This document shows positions 46,891 to 57,386 of a stretch of 64,000 nt of DNA, piece after piece. Below the pieces are notes generated by a model. That model saw nothing but the letters and a program-made list of their open reading frames with translations. It ran no database searches and was not told the DNA's origin. The stretch's first letter is position 1; the number at the start of each line of letters is the position of its first letter. Both the position numbers and the translations under genes were made by a program. Origin of the DNA: Zygnema cylindricum (Eukaryota > Streptophyta > Zygnematophyceae > Zygnematales > Zygnemataceae); assembly GCA_037447655.1 (NCBI GenBank), contig JBBHKE010001644.1, positions 1 through 64,000 on the forward strand, given 5' to 3'.

Positions 46891-47139
46891 CCCATACACA
46901 ACACTAAAAAATATGTGCCAAGGTGGCTTGAGATTTGCTTCATAATCACGTTGCTTTGTATTAACCTTCCCGTGTTTTCTTGATTACTTGATGGTGCCAA
47001 AAATGAGCAGCAACATACTATTTATATCCTAAGGTACCACTACCGCTTCATTTTGGCGTTTCTCAATTTTAGCTTTGGATTTTGCGAGAAGGGGCCAAAG
47101 TTTGTGAATCGTCGAATTACCAACACTAATTTTCAGCGT
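46891..47139. other. Intergenic DNA in the inverted-repeat loop
   Basis: No gene or repeat recognised. Phrases such as ccaaagtttgtgaatcg loosely resemble the arm sequence near 46200, suggesting an older, decayed duplicate. Confidence 0.3.
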
Positions 47140-47507
47140 GGTTGCGTTTCAATTGCCGTTCACATTATATATATTTCTAATTTGTTTCAATTGTCGTTCA
47201 CATTATATCTATTTCTAATCAGTTTCAATTGACGTCCACATTATATCTATTTCTATTTTGTTTCAAATGTCGTTCCCATTATATCTATTTCTAATTTGTT
47301 TCAATTGCAGTTCACATTATAACTATTTCTATTTTTTTCAATTGTGGTTCACATTATATCTAACTCTATTTTGTGTCAATTGTCGTTCACATTACATAAT
47401 TTGTTTCAATTGTCGTTCACATTATATATATTTCTAATCAGTTTCAATTGTCGTTCACATTATATCTATTTCTAATTTGTTTCAACTGTCGTTCACAATA
47501 CATTTAT
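47140..47507. repeat. 38-bp minisatellite, left block
   Basis: Units of about 38 bases: GTTCACATTATATCTATTTC then TAATTTGTTTCAATTGTC, roughly nine copies with changes. The array resumes at 54662-54825, and a scrap lies at 53294-53308 between the two composite transposons. The transposons therefore inserted into one array. Confidence 0.8.
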
Positions 47508-47540
47508 GAATTGCTACTCGCAGAGAAGATTTTTGCTGCG

Positions 47541-48281
47541 CGCAGGTAGTTGTCAAAAATTGTACATTTGAAGTACAGTTTCGTACAAGCTACGTACCTT
47601 TGATTTTAGATTTGACTGTCAATCAGTCGAACAACTTTGACTGGCCAAATATTGTAACGACGGTTAAAAAAGTGTTGCGCTTGCGAACGTCGACCGTCAT
47701 AAAAAAAAAAACAATTCACACAGACAGTGCAGGTTTACTGTAACAAAACTTCGGCAGCCACATATAAATAAAATGGATGCGCACAGGTAGTTCACACACA
47801 TTTGACTTAGTCGCAAAAATGAAATCTAATCACGAACCTGGTAGCTGAACCCGTGAAAAACGTTTTGCAGAGGTGTTGATTTGTAAATAGTGTGACTTCA
47901 TTTGGTTACGCGTGACGACACGTCATTTTAGTTTCATCGGTATTTAAAAGCGGGTACGCTTTTTTATTTTGAACTAAGTTTATTTTGTTTCTTGCAAGTT
48001 CATACATGTTGTACATCGTCCTTTAATTTGTGACAGCGTCCAAGTCAAATGTCAGTGTGAACTACCTGCGCGCAACCATTTTATTTACATGTGACTGCCG
48101 CAGTTTTGTTACAGTAAACCAGCGCCGACTGTGTGAATTTTTTATTTTTGTGATGGTCGACGTTCGCAAGCGCGACACTTTTTTAACCGCCGTTACAATA
48201 TTCCGCCAGTCAAAGTTTTTCGACGGATTGACCGTCTAATTTGAACTTAAAGGTACGTAGCTTGTACAGAACTGTACTTCA
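47541..48281. repeat. Foldback block of composite copy I, with long inverted repeats
   Basis: The left half (47541-47815) and the right half (about 48035-48281, continued at 52674-52693) are reverse complements over about 250 bases. They start GGTAGTTGTCA and include TTTCGTACAAGCTACGTACC and ACTGTAACAAAACT. The central third is unpaired. Together they could form a large hairpin. Element D inserted in the right half. Confidence 0.75.
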
Positions 48282-49431
48282 TGTTGATATTTGAGAATTT
48301 TCTAGGTCTTTATTAGGATAGGAAAAAGAGCAGTGGCATTCTGCCTATAAACTCCCTTCTCCAAGCCCCCACACTTATCGTAGTCACTGAAAGATAGAAA
48401 GGGAGCTAGGGCCATGGCTGCCTAAGCTCTCTAGAGAGACAGGAGTAGATAATGGTAGGTTTTACAAGAAAGGGTCTTGACGAATCCAGGATTTGATCCT
48501 GGTACCTGCCGTCCGTCAAGATTCTGACAGCCGGTAACTTTAACCTATAGCCTAAGATCATTGCTATACCATATAGGGTACGATAGATATAAAAACATTA
48601 CCTCGTAACATCTTTCATTTAGCTAATTACGGGACAAGCGGAACATGGAAAGGAATTAGTACGCACAAGTTCCAGACCGCACGGAATTATTGAAACACCA
48701 TCCTTCTCAACGGCTAGGATTAAAATCGGGTATTCATCAAACGGCCGTGGTAGGAGTCGAGATTGCGGATAGGGCGTTTTGGCGTTTTGCGGGTGCCGCC
48801 ACTCCGGATGACACGTGGCGACATCATACGGGTTTGCGGAATTCTCGGAGTACAAGACAACAAATCCCGATGTGACAGATGTCACCTGTACGGCCATATC
48901 GTACAGTTACCGTACATAAAGCACATCGGCGCCCGTACCTTTCTGTACGGTACAGTCCTATGATTTGCGCCGTACGTCAGTAGAAGGGGTTTTAGAGAGG
49001 GAATACAACTTAGAATATTTTTGGTAGGTAGTTGCCTCTCCTACAGAGCACCTTGTATAAATGGCAAACTTTGGTCAGCCATAACTATCAATTTAGTTGA
49101 CCATTTTCAGTAACTCTTTTTGCAACGGACTCAAGGGGGTCCAAGCTACACAACGGTGTAGTCGGTCAGAGTTTTTGTCTACCAGGGTGGCGGTATTTCT
49201 AAGGGAAAGTCAAAGTGGGTGAATGTGTCCAAATCTCATATTCTAACTTTGCATTATGTGGTGGATTGAGCACACATAAAGTGTTATTTCACAGGGGTGA
49301 ATCTATGTTGGGGTTCAGACTATCAAGGGGTCAATCATTTGGGTTTATTTCAACTTGGAGTCGGCACTATCTAGATTAGCTTCTTTTGGATCTGCATACT
49401 CTGAGGGCCAATGGAGGTCTTAGAGTTTCAC
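48282..49431 (+). repeat. 5' LTR of element D
   Basis: Ends AGAGTTTCA and contains the gag ATG at 49411-49413. A good TATA box, TATAAAT, sits at about 49056-49062, roughly 350 bases before the ATG. GACACGTGGCG (ACGT core) lies near 48819 and the tRNA-like module at about 48478-48565. Confidence 0.92.
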
Positions 49432-50861
49432 GTTTTGTGCCCACCATCTAGGGTGCCTATGTTCAATGGAACAGTCTTCACTTATTGGGAGTTTACTATG
49501 GAGGGATTGCTTTTCGAGAAACACTTATGGGGAATTGTTTCGGGACAAGTGAGATGTCCACCACTTGGCTTTGGAGGAGCTTTCTATGGAGAATCATCTG
49601 AGGCTGCCCAGAATATCAACCGGAGTTCAGATGCAACGGAAGGTGAAGGGAAAAACAATTATGTGGATGGGCAAATATTGGAGAAGGAAAAAGGGACACC
49701 TATGGTGAGGGGAGCTATGCTCTCAACTATGGTACCACTTGCAGGGATTAAAAATGAAGAAAATGACAGAAAAATATGGCAATATAAAAACACTTTAGCA
49801 AAACATCTCAAACTTAGATATGTGTCTAAGTCCATAGCTATCACTCTTTTAAGTCTAACGAAGTCTTCAGAGATATGGGAAACACTAAGTCAAATTTATA
49901 AGAGTGAGACTATTCAAAGGCAGCAATTAGTAAAACAGGAAATAGAGGCCTATGTTTATAAAGGCGGTAACATGATAGAGTTTTGCAATGATATTGTTGC
50001 GTTACATGTTGAGCTTCTTAGTGCGGGATATGTAGAATCTGAGGAGAGGAAGATTAATACACTACTTATGAAACTCCCAGATGAGTACGAAAACATCATT
50101 TGTCGTATGCAGCAATGGATGGCTCCTCATGGATTTGGAGCTTTACCATGGGGATAATTCTTGTGAGGGAAAGCACTTTGGAGCTTCGTAGGGGAAGTGA
50201 CAGGGTGAATGCATTTACAGCTGGTGGTGATTGGCGGAAGCGTGATGAGAGGAACGGCGGTGACGAGCGGAAGCGTGAAGAGAGGAACGGTGGTGACGAG
50301 CGGAAGCCTGATGAGAGGAACGGTGGTGATGAGCGGAAGCGTGATGAGAGGAATAAAGACAAAAGGTAAACCTTATCGGAACTTTGGTGGAAATAGAGGG
50401 AGAGGAAAAGAAAGGGGAGCTTTGAAAAGGGGGTTTGCTTCTTTTGCAGGGATCCGGATCATTATATGGAGGAATGCCCTTGTTTGGAAAAACTTAGAAT
50501 TTGGATTGTGGATGAGGAGGAAGAAGGGGAAGAGGAGAAAGAGGATGAAGAAATTTTAGAGCTTCTCCGAATTAGTAGTATGGGGAAGAGAGAAAAGCAC
50601 ACAGAAATTCCACGAAAGCAACAGTGTGCTTTTGTAGGTATAAGGGAAGTAAAGAGAGAGGAGGTACTTGAGGATGTCGAGGAGTGTAGAGTGCATGACT
50701 TAGAAATGAGAAAGTCAGATCTAGGATCCATAAGTGAAAACGGGAAAGATAAAATAAATGAGGATAATTTTATAAATAATAGGAAAACATTTAATTGGTC
50801 GGAAAGGGAGACTTCAATGGATTCCGAGGAAAGGAGAGAAGTGACACTTGAAGAGGTTTAA
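49411..50861 (+). pseudogene. gag of element D, frameshifted after the core
   Basis: ATG 49411 lies in the LTR. The first 248 codons are open (CPPSRVPMFNGTVFTYWEF, then the UBN2-type Gag core KLPDEYENIICRM). A frame change near 50110 leads into LVRESTLELRRG and a 4-5 fold repeat of a 12-residue unit rich in D, E, R, K, G and N (50230-50360). A zinc knuckle CFFCRDPDHYMEEC is readable near 50437-50478 in a third frame, followed by an acidic stretch and QCAFVGIREV, the equivalent of the sequence before the protease in element A. Confidence 0.85.
49432..49446 (+). promoter_or_regulatory. Variant primer-binding site of element D
   Basis: CGTTTTGTGCCCACC occupies the place of the half-tRNA site of A and C and matches it at 12 of 15 positions. 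It is likewise inside gag (V-L-C-P-P). It may be decayed or adapted to another tRNA anticodon arm. Confidence 0.6.
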
Positions 50862-51451
50862 AAGGATAGGGGAGAAGAGAAATATTTGATTAAAGGTTTA
50901 GGGGAGAAGAAATATTTATTGGGAATTAAATTAGAAAGTGATAGTGGAAAGAATTCCATGGGAGAGAGTGAGGGAAGTTCAGAAAATGGGGCAATTATCA
51001 TGGATAAAAATATGAGTACGAAAGATATAGATCTTATGAGGAACTTAGTGGGGACTAGTGTTTTTTGGAAATATTTGGGGGTGGATGGATTTGACATCAC
51101 TACTTGGTGTGATGTCGCTTGTGAAGATGTGCTTATAAAAGGGTTATCATCCGGGTATGTGTTGCGGGTTGGGGATGGGGCTGACTGTTGGAAATGCAAA
51201 AGGGAAAGTAGATTCTGGTTGGATGAAAAGGGGAGGAGGTGGATAAAATCTTTGATCGGATTTATGATAAGTGGGGTGCTAAATGAAATGTGTGATGCAA
51301 TTATTATTTCAGTTCATCTAATGCATTGTTTTAAATACGAGAGTATTTTTCTTAAGTTTTATAAAAAGAAAAAAAAAAAGGAGATAGGGGAAGGAATGAT
51401 CGTTTATTTGTTTGTAAAATTGAAAGGAAATAGACTAGAAAAAAGGGGGAG
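50862..51451 (+). pseudogene. Mosaic of short pol fragments in element D
   Basis: The 192-codon frame starting at 50886 strings together pieces that align in order with distant parts of element A pol. LGEKKYLLGIKLE matches LGEAKYILGIQME. IIMDKNMSTKDIDLM matches MILDDQMSPEEREFM. NLVGT then FDITTWCDVA and SGYVLRVGDGA match the RNase H region. The intervening parts are deleted without breaking the frame, which then runs to the polypurine tract. No catalytic YVDD or DSGA remains. It may be a chance product of several deletions or a selected small protein. Confidence 0.7.
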
Positions 51452-52668
51452 TGTTGATATATGAGTATTTTCTAGGTCTTTATTAGGATAGGAAAAAGAG
51501 CAGTGGCAGTCTGCCTCTAAACTCCCTTTTCCAAGGCCCACACTTGTCATAAACTCCCTTTTCCAAGGCCCACACTTGTCATAGTCACTGAAGGCTAGAA
51601 AGGGAGCTAGAGCCATGGCTGCCTAAGCTGGCTAGAAAGGGAGCTAGAGCCATGGCTGCCTAAACTCTCTATAGAGACAGGAGTAGATAATGGTTGGTTT
51701 TACTAAAAAGGGTCTTGATGGACCCAGGATTTGATCCTGGTACCTGACGTCCGTCAAGATTCTGACAGTCGGTAACTTTAACCTATAGCCTAAGATAACT
51801 GCTAGACCATATAGGGTACGATAGAAATAAAAGCATTACCCCGTAACATCTTTCATTTAACTAATTACGGGACGGGTGGAACATGGAAAGGAATTAGTAC
51901 GCACGAATTCCAGACCGCACGGAATTATCGAAACAACATCCTCTTCGATGGCTAGGATTAAAATCGGGTAATTATCGAACGGCCGTGGTAGAAGCCGAGA
52001 TTGCAGATAGGGCGTTTTGGCGTTTTGCGGATGCCGCCACTTCGGATGACACGTGGCGACATCATACGGGTTTGCGGAATTCCCAGAGTACAAGAAAACA
52101 AATCCGGATGTGACAGATGTCACATGTACGACCATATTGTACAGTTACCGTACATAAAGTACATCGGCGCCCGTACCTTTCTGTACGGTACAATCTTGTG
52201 ATTGGTGCGGTACGTCAATAGAAGGGGCTTTAGAGAGGGAATAGGACTTAGAATATTTCTGGTAGGTAGCTGCCTCTCCTAGAGAGCACCTTGTATAAAT
52301 GGCAAACTTTGGTCAACCATAACTATCAATTTACTTGACCATTTTCAGTGATTATTTTTGTTGCAGACTCAGAGGGGTCTAGGCTACACAGGGGTGTAGT
52401 TGGTTAGAGTTTTTGTCTGCCAGGGTGGCGGTATTTCTAAGGGAAGTCAAAGTGGGTGAATGTGTCCAAATCTCATATTCTAACTTTGCATTATGTGGTT
52501 GAACTTAGCACACAGAAAGTGTTATTTCACAGGGGTGAATCTATGTTGGGGTTCTGACTATCAAGGGGTCAATCATTTGGGTTTATATCACCTTGGAGTC
52601 GGCACTATCTAGATTTGTTTCTTTTGGATCTGCATACTCTGAGGGCAAATGGAGGTCTCAAAGTTTCA
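51452..52668 (+). repeat. 3' LTR of element D
   Basis: Preceded by the polypurine run AAAAAGGGGGAG. Longer than the 5' LTR, mainly through a local duplication at about 51525-51660 that repeats ACTCCCTTTTCCAAGGCCCA and GGGAGCTAGAGCCATGGCTG. Confidence 0.92.
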
Positions 52669-52693
52669 CTTCCTATGTACAATTTGTGATAGC

Positions 52694-53252
52694 TACACCG
52701 CGAATCGTTATTAGTGTCAAAGCTACTAATTTGGGTTCTTAAAATTTTGATTTTTTTCCTCAAATAGGATACATGATTTTAATTTTTCGTTGACGTTAAT
52801 TAAGATAACGTACAAAAATAGCGTAAAGAAGGAATGTACACTAAGATCTAAATAGTGTGAAGAATGGTCTATGTCAAAACGTACATAAATGTACCTTTTC
52901 AAGTGAACATTTTACAAAAAATGAATTAAATTAGATGTGCGGGCATAGGAACGTGCGCTCAAAACGAGATTAGTCTGACATGTAAATTAGTCTGACATGT
53001 AAATTAGTCTGACATGTACAGATAGTGAAATTTCAAGACGGTGTACGATTTATAATAATTTGTAAGAATACATATATTAGTGTATGTAATCGTACATCGA
53101 ATATTTCATTTTTGCTGTTCCCAAATTAGCATAATGTCGAAATTAGAATAAACCTTTTTTTTGAAAAATTTCAAATTCTTAACTAACATCAATTACGGTA
53201 ATTTTTATTCAACACTATTTAAACTTTGACACTAATAAGGATTCGCGATGTA
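52694..53252. mobile_element. TACACC MITE within composite copy I
   Basis: Left TACACCGCGAATCGTTATTAG, right CTAATAAGGATTCGCGATGTA. Its interior is the reverse complement of the copy at 54079-54620. A triple GACATGTAAATTAGTCT repeat occurs at about 52975-53020. Confidence 0.7.
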
Positions 53253-53340
53253 CCTACGCGCAGCAAAAATCTTCTCTGCGATTAGCAATTCCCTACATTT
53301 ATTTCTAAGGGAATTGCTAATCACAGAGACGATTTTTGAT

Positions 53341-54078
53341 GCGCGCAGGTAGTTGTCAGTAATTGTACATTCGAAGTACAGTTTCGTACAAGCTACGTTC
53401 CTTTGAATTTAGATTTGACGGTCAATCCGTCGAACAACTTTGACTGGCCAAATATTGTAACGGCGGTTAAATAATTGCCGCGCTTGCGAACAGCGACCCT
53501 CATAAAAAAAAAAAAACTCACACGGCTGGCGCAGGTTTACTGTTACAAAACTGCGACAGCCACATATAAATAAAATGGATGCGCGAAGGTAGTTCACACT
53601 GACATTTGACTTTGTCGCAAAAATAAAATCTAATCGGGAACCGGAACGCTGAGGTGTTGATTTGTAAATAGTGTGACTTCATTTAGTCGCGCATGAGGAC
53701 GCGTCATTTTAGTTTCATCGGTATTTAAAAGCGGGTACGCTTTTTTTTGTACTAAGTTTATTTCGTTTCGTGCGAGTTTATACATGTTGTACGTCGTCTT
53801 TTAATTCGTGTCAGCGTCCAAGTCAAATGTCAGTGTGAACTACCTGCGAGCAACCATTTTATTTATATGTGATTGCCGCAATTTTGTTACAGTAAACCTG
53901 CGCCGACCGTGTGATTTTTTTTTTTTTATGACGGTCAATGTTCGCAAACGCGACATTTTTTAATCGCCGATACAATATTCCGCCAGCCAAAGTTGTTCAA
54001 GGGATTGACCGTCTAATTTGAACTTAAAGGTAAATAGCTTGTACGAAACTGTACTTCAAATGTACAACTTATGACAAC
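53341..54078. repeat. Foldback block of composite copy II
   Basis: Same structure as in copy I and not split: GCGCAGGTAGTTGTCA at the left against TGACAACTACACCGCGC at the right, with about 250 bases of inverted repeat on either side of a central region. Confidence 0.72.
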
Positions 54079-54620
54079 TACACCGCGCATCATTATTAGT
54101 GTTAAAGTTTAGATAGTGTGTAAGTAAATATACCGTCATTGACGCTTATTAAGAATTTGATAATTAAATAAAAAAGGTTTATTCTAATTTCAGTGTTAAC
54201 GCTAATTTGGAACAGCAAAAATGGAAAATTTTCTGTACGATTATATACATTATTATATGTACTCGTACAAAATAGAAAAAATCGTACACCGTAGTGAAAT
54301 TTATGTACCCGTACATGTCAGACTAATTTACGTGTTAGACCAATCCCGTTATTTTAGCGCACGTTCCTATGCGTACGGGTCCGATTTAATTCATTTTTTG
54401 TTAAATTTTCACTTGAAAAGGTACATTTCTGTACGGTTTGACATCGATCGCACACCACGCTTTTTAGATCTTATTGAACTTTAGTTCTTTACCCTATTTT
54501 GTACTGTACCTCAATTAACGTCAAGGAAAAATTAAAATCATGTATCCTATTTGAGTAAAAAAATCAAAATTTTAAGAACCCAAATTAGTGACTTTGACAC
54601 TAATAACGATGCGCACTGTA
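54079..54620. mobile_element. TACACC MITE within composite copy II
   Basis: Left TACACCGCGCATCATTATTAG, right CTAATAACGATGCGCACTGTA, 542 bp. Inverted with respect to the copy at 52694-53252. The left end overlaps the last bases of the foldback block. Confidence 0.68.
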
Positions 54621-54661
54621 CCTGCGCGCAGCAAAAATTGTCTCTGCGATTAACAATTCCC

Positions 54662-54825
54662 TATTTATAATTAATTTCAATTGTCGTTCGAGTTATACGT
54701 GTCTCTAATTAGTTTCAATTGTCGTTCACATTATATTTATTTGTAATTAGTTTAAATTGCCGTTCACATTATATCTATTTTGTTTTGTTTCAATTGTCAC
54801 ATTATATCTATTTCTAATTCGTTAC
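54662..54825. repeat. 38-bp minisatellite, right block
   Basis: Four to five copies of the TTTCAATTGTCGTTCACATT unit seen at 47140-47507, in the same orientation. This shows the transposons between the two blocks are insertions. Confidence 0.75.
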
Positions 54826-55393
54826 GGACTCTACCCGAGAAGGCAAGGACTTGTCTATGTTGTCGTTCCCCACAACTACTCTATCACTCGTCACTTTCTC
54901 TTCTTTTCATCCCTCTTTTTGCCTTCTCCTTCCTTTATCCTTCTCAAAACCGTTTTTCCCCTTATGTTTTTTCCCTCTTTATTATCACTTTTCAACACAA
55001 CATATCTTTCTTTTCACTTTCCCCCCTTCCTTCTTTTTGTCTCTCTCTCTTTCCCTTTCTTCCCCGTCTCGCTTGCCATTATGTATATCGATGGGTGGAA
55101 AGAGCTCCAACGGCAAAAAGATGAACTAGCTAAAACGGTAGAAAAGCTTACCCTTTTTTTGTTGTTTTTTATCATTTTACTTGATGTGTTTTTTTATAAC
55201 AGGCTATTTGTGTCCCCATACTGTCCTATTGCCATTGTTTGTTTTATCATTTTTTTCCTTTTGACGGTCCTATTTTTTTAAAATTTTGATTTTCCAGTTG
55301 TTTGCCTCTTTAGGTCACATCAAGGGTCAAAAAAGGTATATTTGTTGGGCTACTAATTTTTGGCTGCCTAAATGTTAAATTTTGGCAGCCCAG
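54826..55393 (+). other. Possible relic of a first exon related to the coiled-coil gene
   Basis: A CT-rich leader (54890-55075) precedes ATGTATATC at 55081, WKELQRQKDELAKT, and a donor-like GTAGAA at 55138. The end resembles ELHRTAWELTKA/GTAAAG of the neighbouring gene. No second exon is seen. A small hairpin (GGGCTACTAATTTTTGGCTGCC facing GGCAGCCC) lies at 55350-55392. Weak evidence. Confidence 0.3.
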
Positions 55394-57282
55394 CGATAGT
55401 TATCGGTACCGGTGTTATCGCGATAAAAAACAGATAATGTCGGTTTTTTTCTGCGATAACACCAGTTACGATACATCGTGCCAATATATATATCGTGCCA
55501 ATATATCGATTATCGGCAAGCCAAAAAAAGTTACATATCGATTATCGGCAAAACCTTGCCGATACACAACTTGTGATTCTTTGCGCAAACGTGGCAATCC
55601 ATTGAATCCGATTGACTCGTACGGATTGCAAGGGCATGTGCGATGGCCGTCCACTGTTTGTCCTTATTCGCGCCCACCGACAGACGTACGGCGCGCTCGA
55701 ACCGACCCACAAATTTAAAAGGGTAGACGCCCGCGGGTCGCGATTCGTTCCGTACAATCTCGCCGCCAAGCTGGAAAGTACAGTCGGGGGGCGCGAGACC
55801 ATTCACTTTGGCCGCTTTATCGCAAAAGCAAAAGCCAAAAAGGATAAAAGTTAAAACGCCAAAAATAAAGGGACGGTGGTGCCATCTGACAAAAATAGTA
55901 TGGTTTTGTCCCATTTGGGACCCGTCGAGACCTGCAAAATTAAAGTAGGATATCAGTTACCACAATGCTCCACGTGGCTCTAAAGCACGGAATACGCCAG
56001 CGTGGCATAACTTCTACGAGATGGCGCGCCTCCGTGGCATTCACGCTTGCCTTGTCGGATTCCAAGGCAAGTTCGCCGGCCGTTTTAAACACTATATACT
56101 GTTTTAATTTCCATTGGTCCACCGACATAATTTGCCACCGTGACATCACCTCGCCTGAACGAGCCCCAATATTTAAATGGGTATGAACCGTAGCTCTGAT
56201 TCGGGAACCAATCGGAAACCGAATGTAAAGTGAACGCGAAAAGCATATATAATACGCGCATACTGTACGATTAACTGTAGATATCGTTTGGTACAGAATT
56301 CGCACTATATAAGGTGCGATATAAAGCTACACTCAAGGAAGTCTCAGGATCATTCGCTCGGCTCTGCCTTCCAACCGCAACTCCTCTCCTCTCTCTCCGC
56401 TCAACCTTTCGCCCCTCTCTCTCTCTCCCTCTCTCTCTCCCTCTCTCTCTCCCGCAGATTCCGGGCGATCCGACCATCGTCTGTCCCCAAGCTTCTCCCT
56501 CCTTCCATCCCTCCCTCCCTCCCTCTCAACCTCTCTCTTTTCCTTCCTTACCTCCCATCCTTCCGCATTTCTTCCCCTCCCTTTTTCCTTCCCTCTCTCC
56601 CTCCCTCCCCTCCCGCAGCATGGCTCTCCCCGCCCCCATGGACTGCACGTGCGAGGCCATGAGTACGGCCTGCATGGCGACAAAAGTGGAGCTCCACCGG
56701 ACGGCCTGGGAACTCACCAAAGCGGTAAAGACAAAATCTGTACCTTTGTCTTATCCGTGCTTCTCCTTTTTGTTTCTCTTTTTATTTTCTCTCTTTGCTG
56801 TTTTTATTTTTTTGTTTTTCTTTTATTGCGTACGTTTTGTACGGATTTTTGTGGTGTAATTTGATTCGATTTTTTTTTTTTTTCTCGATTCAATTTTTTT
56901 AAAATCTATCTAAGTTTTCCATTTTTGTGTCAGTTTCTGTCGCTTCTTCCTTTCTTTTTTTTAACCCTTGGGGGTTTTCCTTTTTCTGTTTTCCTTTCCA
57001 GTTTTCTCTCCACTTCTTAACACTTCCGCCGGAACTCTTCCCTCCACCCCTCTAGTCCCCTCTCCCTCCGCCTCCCCACACTATTTCATGTCTCTCTCTC
57101 TCACCATTTCCCGCCATCCTCGAATCACACTCCTCCCTTCTCAGCTTCAAGCCAATCAGATTCCTCTTCCTCGTCTTGCCCCCACTACAAGACAAAACTG
57201 CTTCTGTCTCTTCCTCCAGTCTTCTCGTCCTTTCCCGGGCAGCCTCCGTACAGGTTTGGGTAAAACCCTAAAGATGAAGTGT
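55394..57282. repeat. Right arm of the large inverted repeat
   Basis: 1889 bp, reverse complement of 44730-46600. It contains, in order, the TATCG palindromes, a conserved non-coding stretch, the TATA box, the CT-rich leader, exon 1 and most of intron 1 of the coiled-coil gene. It ends in that intron just before a CT microsatellite. As the gene is complete only here, this is probably the original arm. Confidence 0.93.
56305..56324 (+). promoter_or_regulatory. TATA box of the coiled-coil gene
   Basis: CTATATAAGG at 56305-56314 with a second TATAAAG at about 56320. No ATG occurs between the expected start of transcription (about 56335) and the start codon at 56620. Confidence 0.6.
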
Positions 57283-57321
57283 TAGGAAGTTTAGTTCAAA
57301 TCCCTCCTTTTCCCTTCCCTT

Positions 57322-57386
<65 letters not shown>

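Larger units (their letters stand above)
48282..52668 (+). mobile_element. Internally deleted copia element D
   Basis: 5' LTR 48282-49431, internal 49432-51451, 3' LTR 51452-52668. Flanks CTTCA (48277-48281) and CTTCC (52669-52673) are a target duplication with one mismatch. The LTR starts TGTTGATATTTGAG and defines the family of solo LTRs F and G. The 2.0-kb interior keeps gag, but protease, integrase and most of reverse transcriptase are missing, so it depends on enzymes from other elements. Confidence 0.93.
47508..53293. mobile_element. Composite palindromic DNA transposon, copy I (interrupted by element D)
   Basis: Outer inverted ends GAATTGCTACTCGCAGAGA (47508) and TCTCTGCGATTAGCAATTCCC (ending 53293), each continuing through a TGCTGCGCGCAGGTA-type core. 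Inside lie a foldback block (from 47541, split at 48281 and resuming at 52674) and a TACACC MITE (52694-53252). Without element D and its target duplication the unit is about 1.39 kb, the size of copy II. No transposase. The flank ACATTTAT occurs on both sides, hinting at an 8-bp, hAT-like duplication. Confidence 0.65.
53309..54661. mobile_element. Composite palindromic DNA transposon, copy II (uninterrupted)
   Basis: 1353 bp. Outer end GGGAATTGCTAATCACAGAGA on the left and its reverse complement-like TCTCTGCGATTAACAATTCCC on the right. Then come a foldback block at about 53341-54078 and a TACACC MITE at 54079-54620. The order is the same as in copy I, so the unit multiplied as a whole. It lies 15 bases from copy I, within minisatellite sequence. 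Confidence 0.68.
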
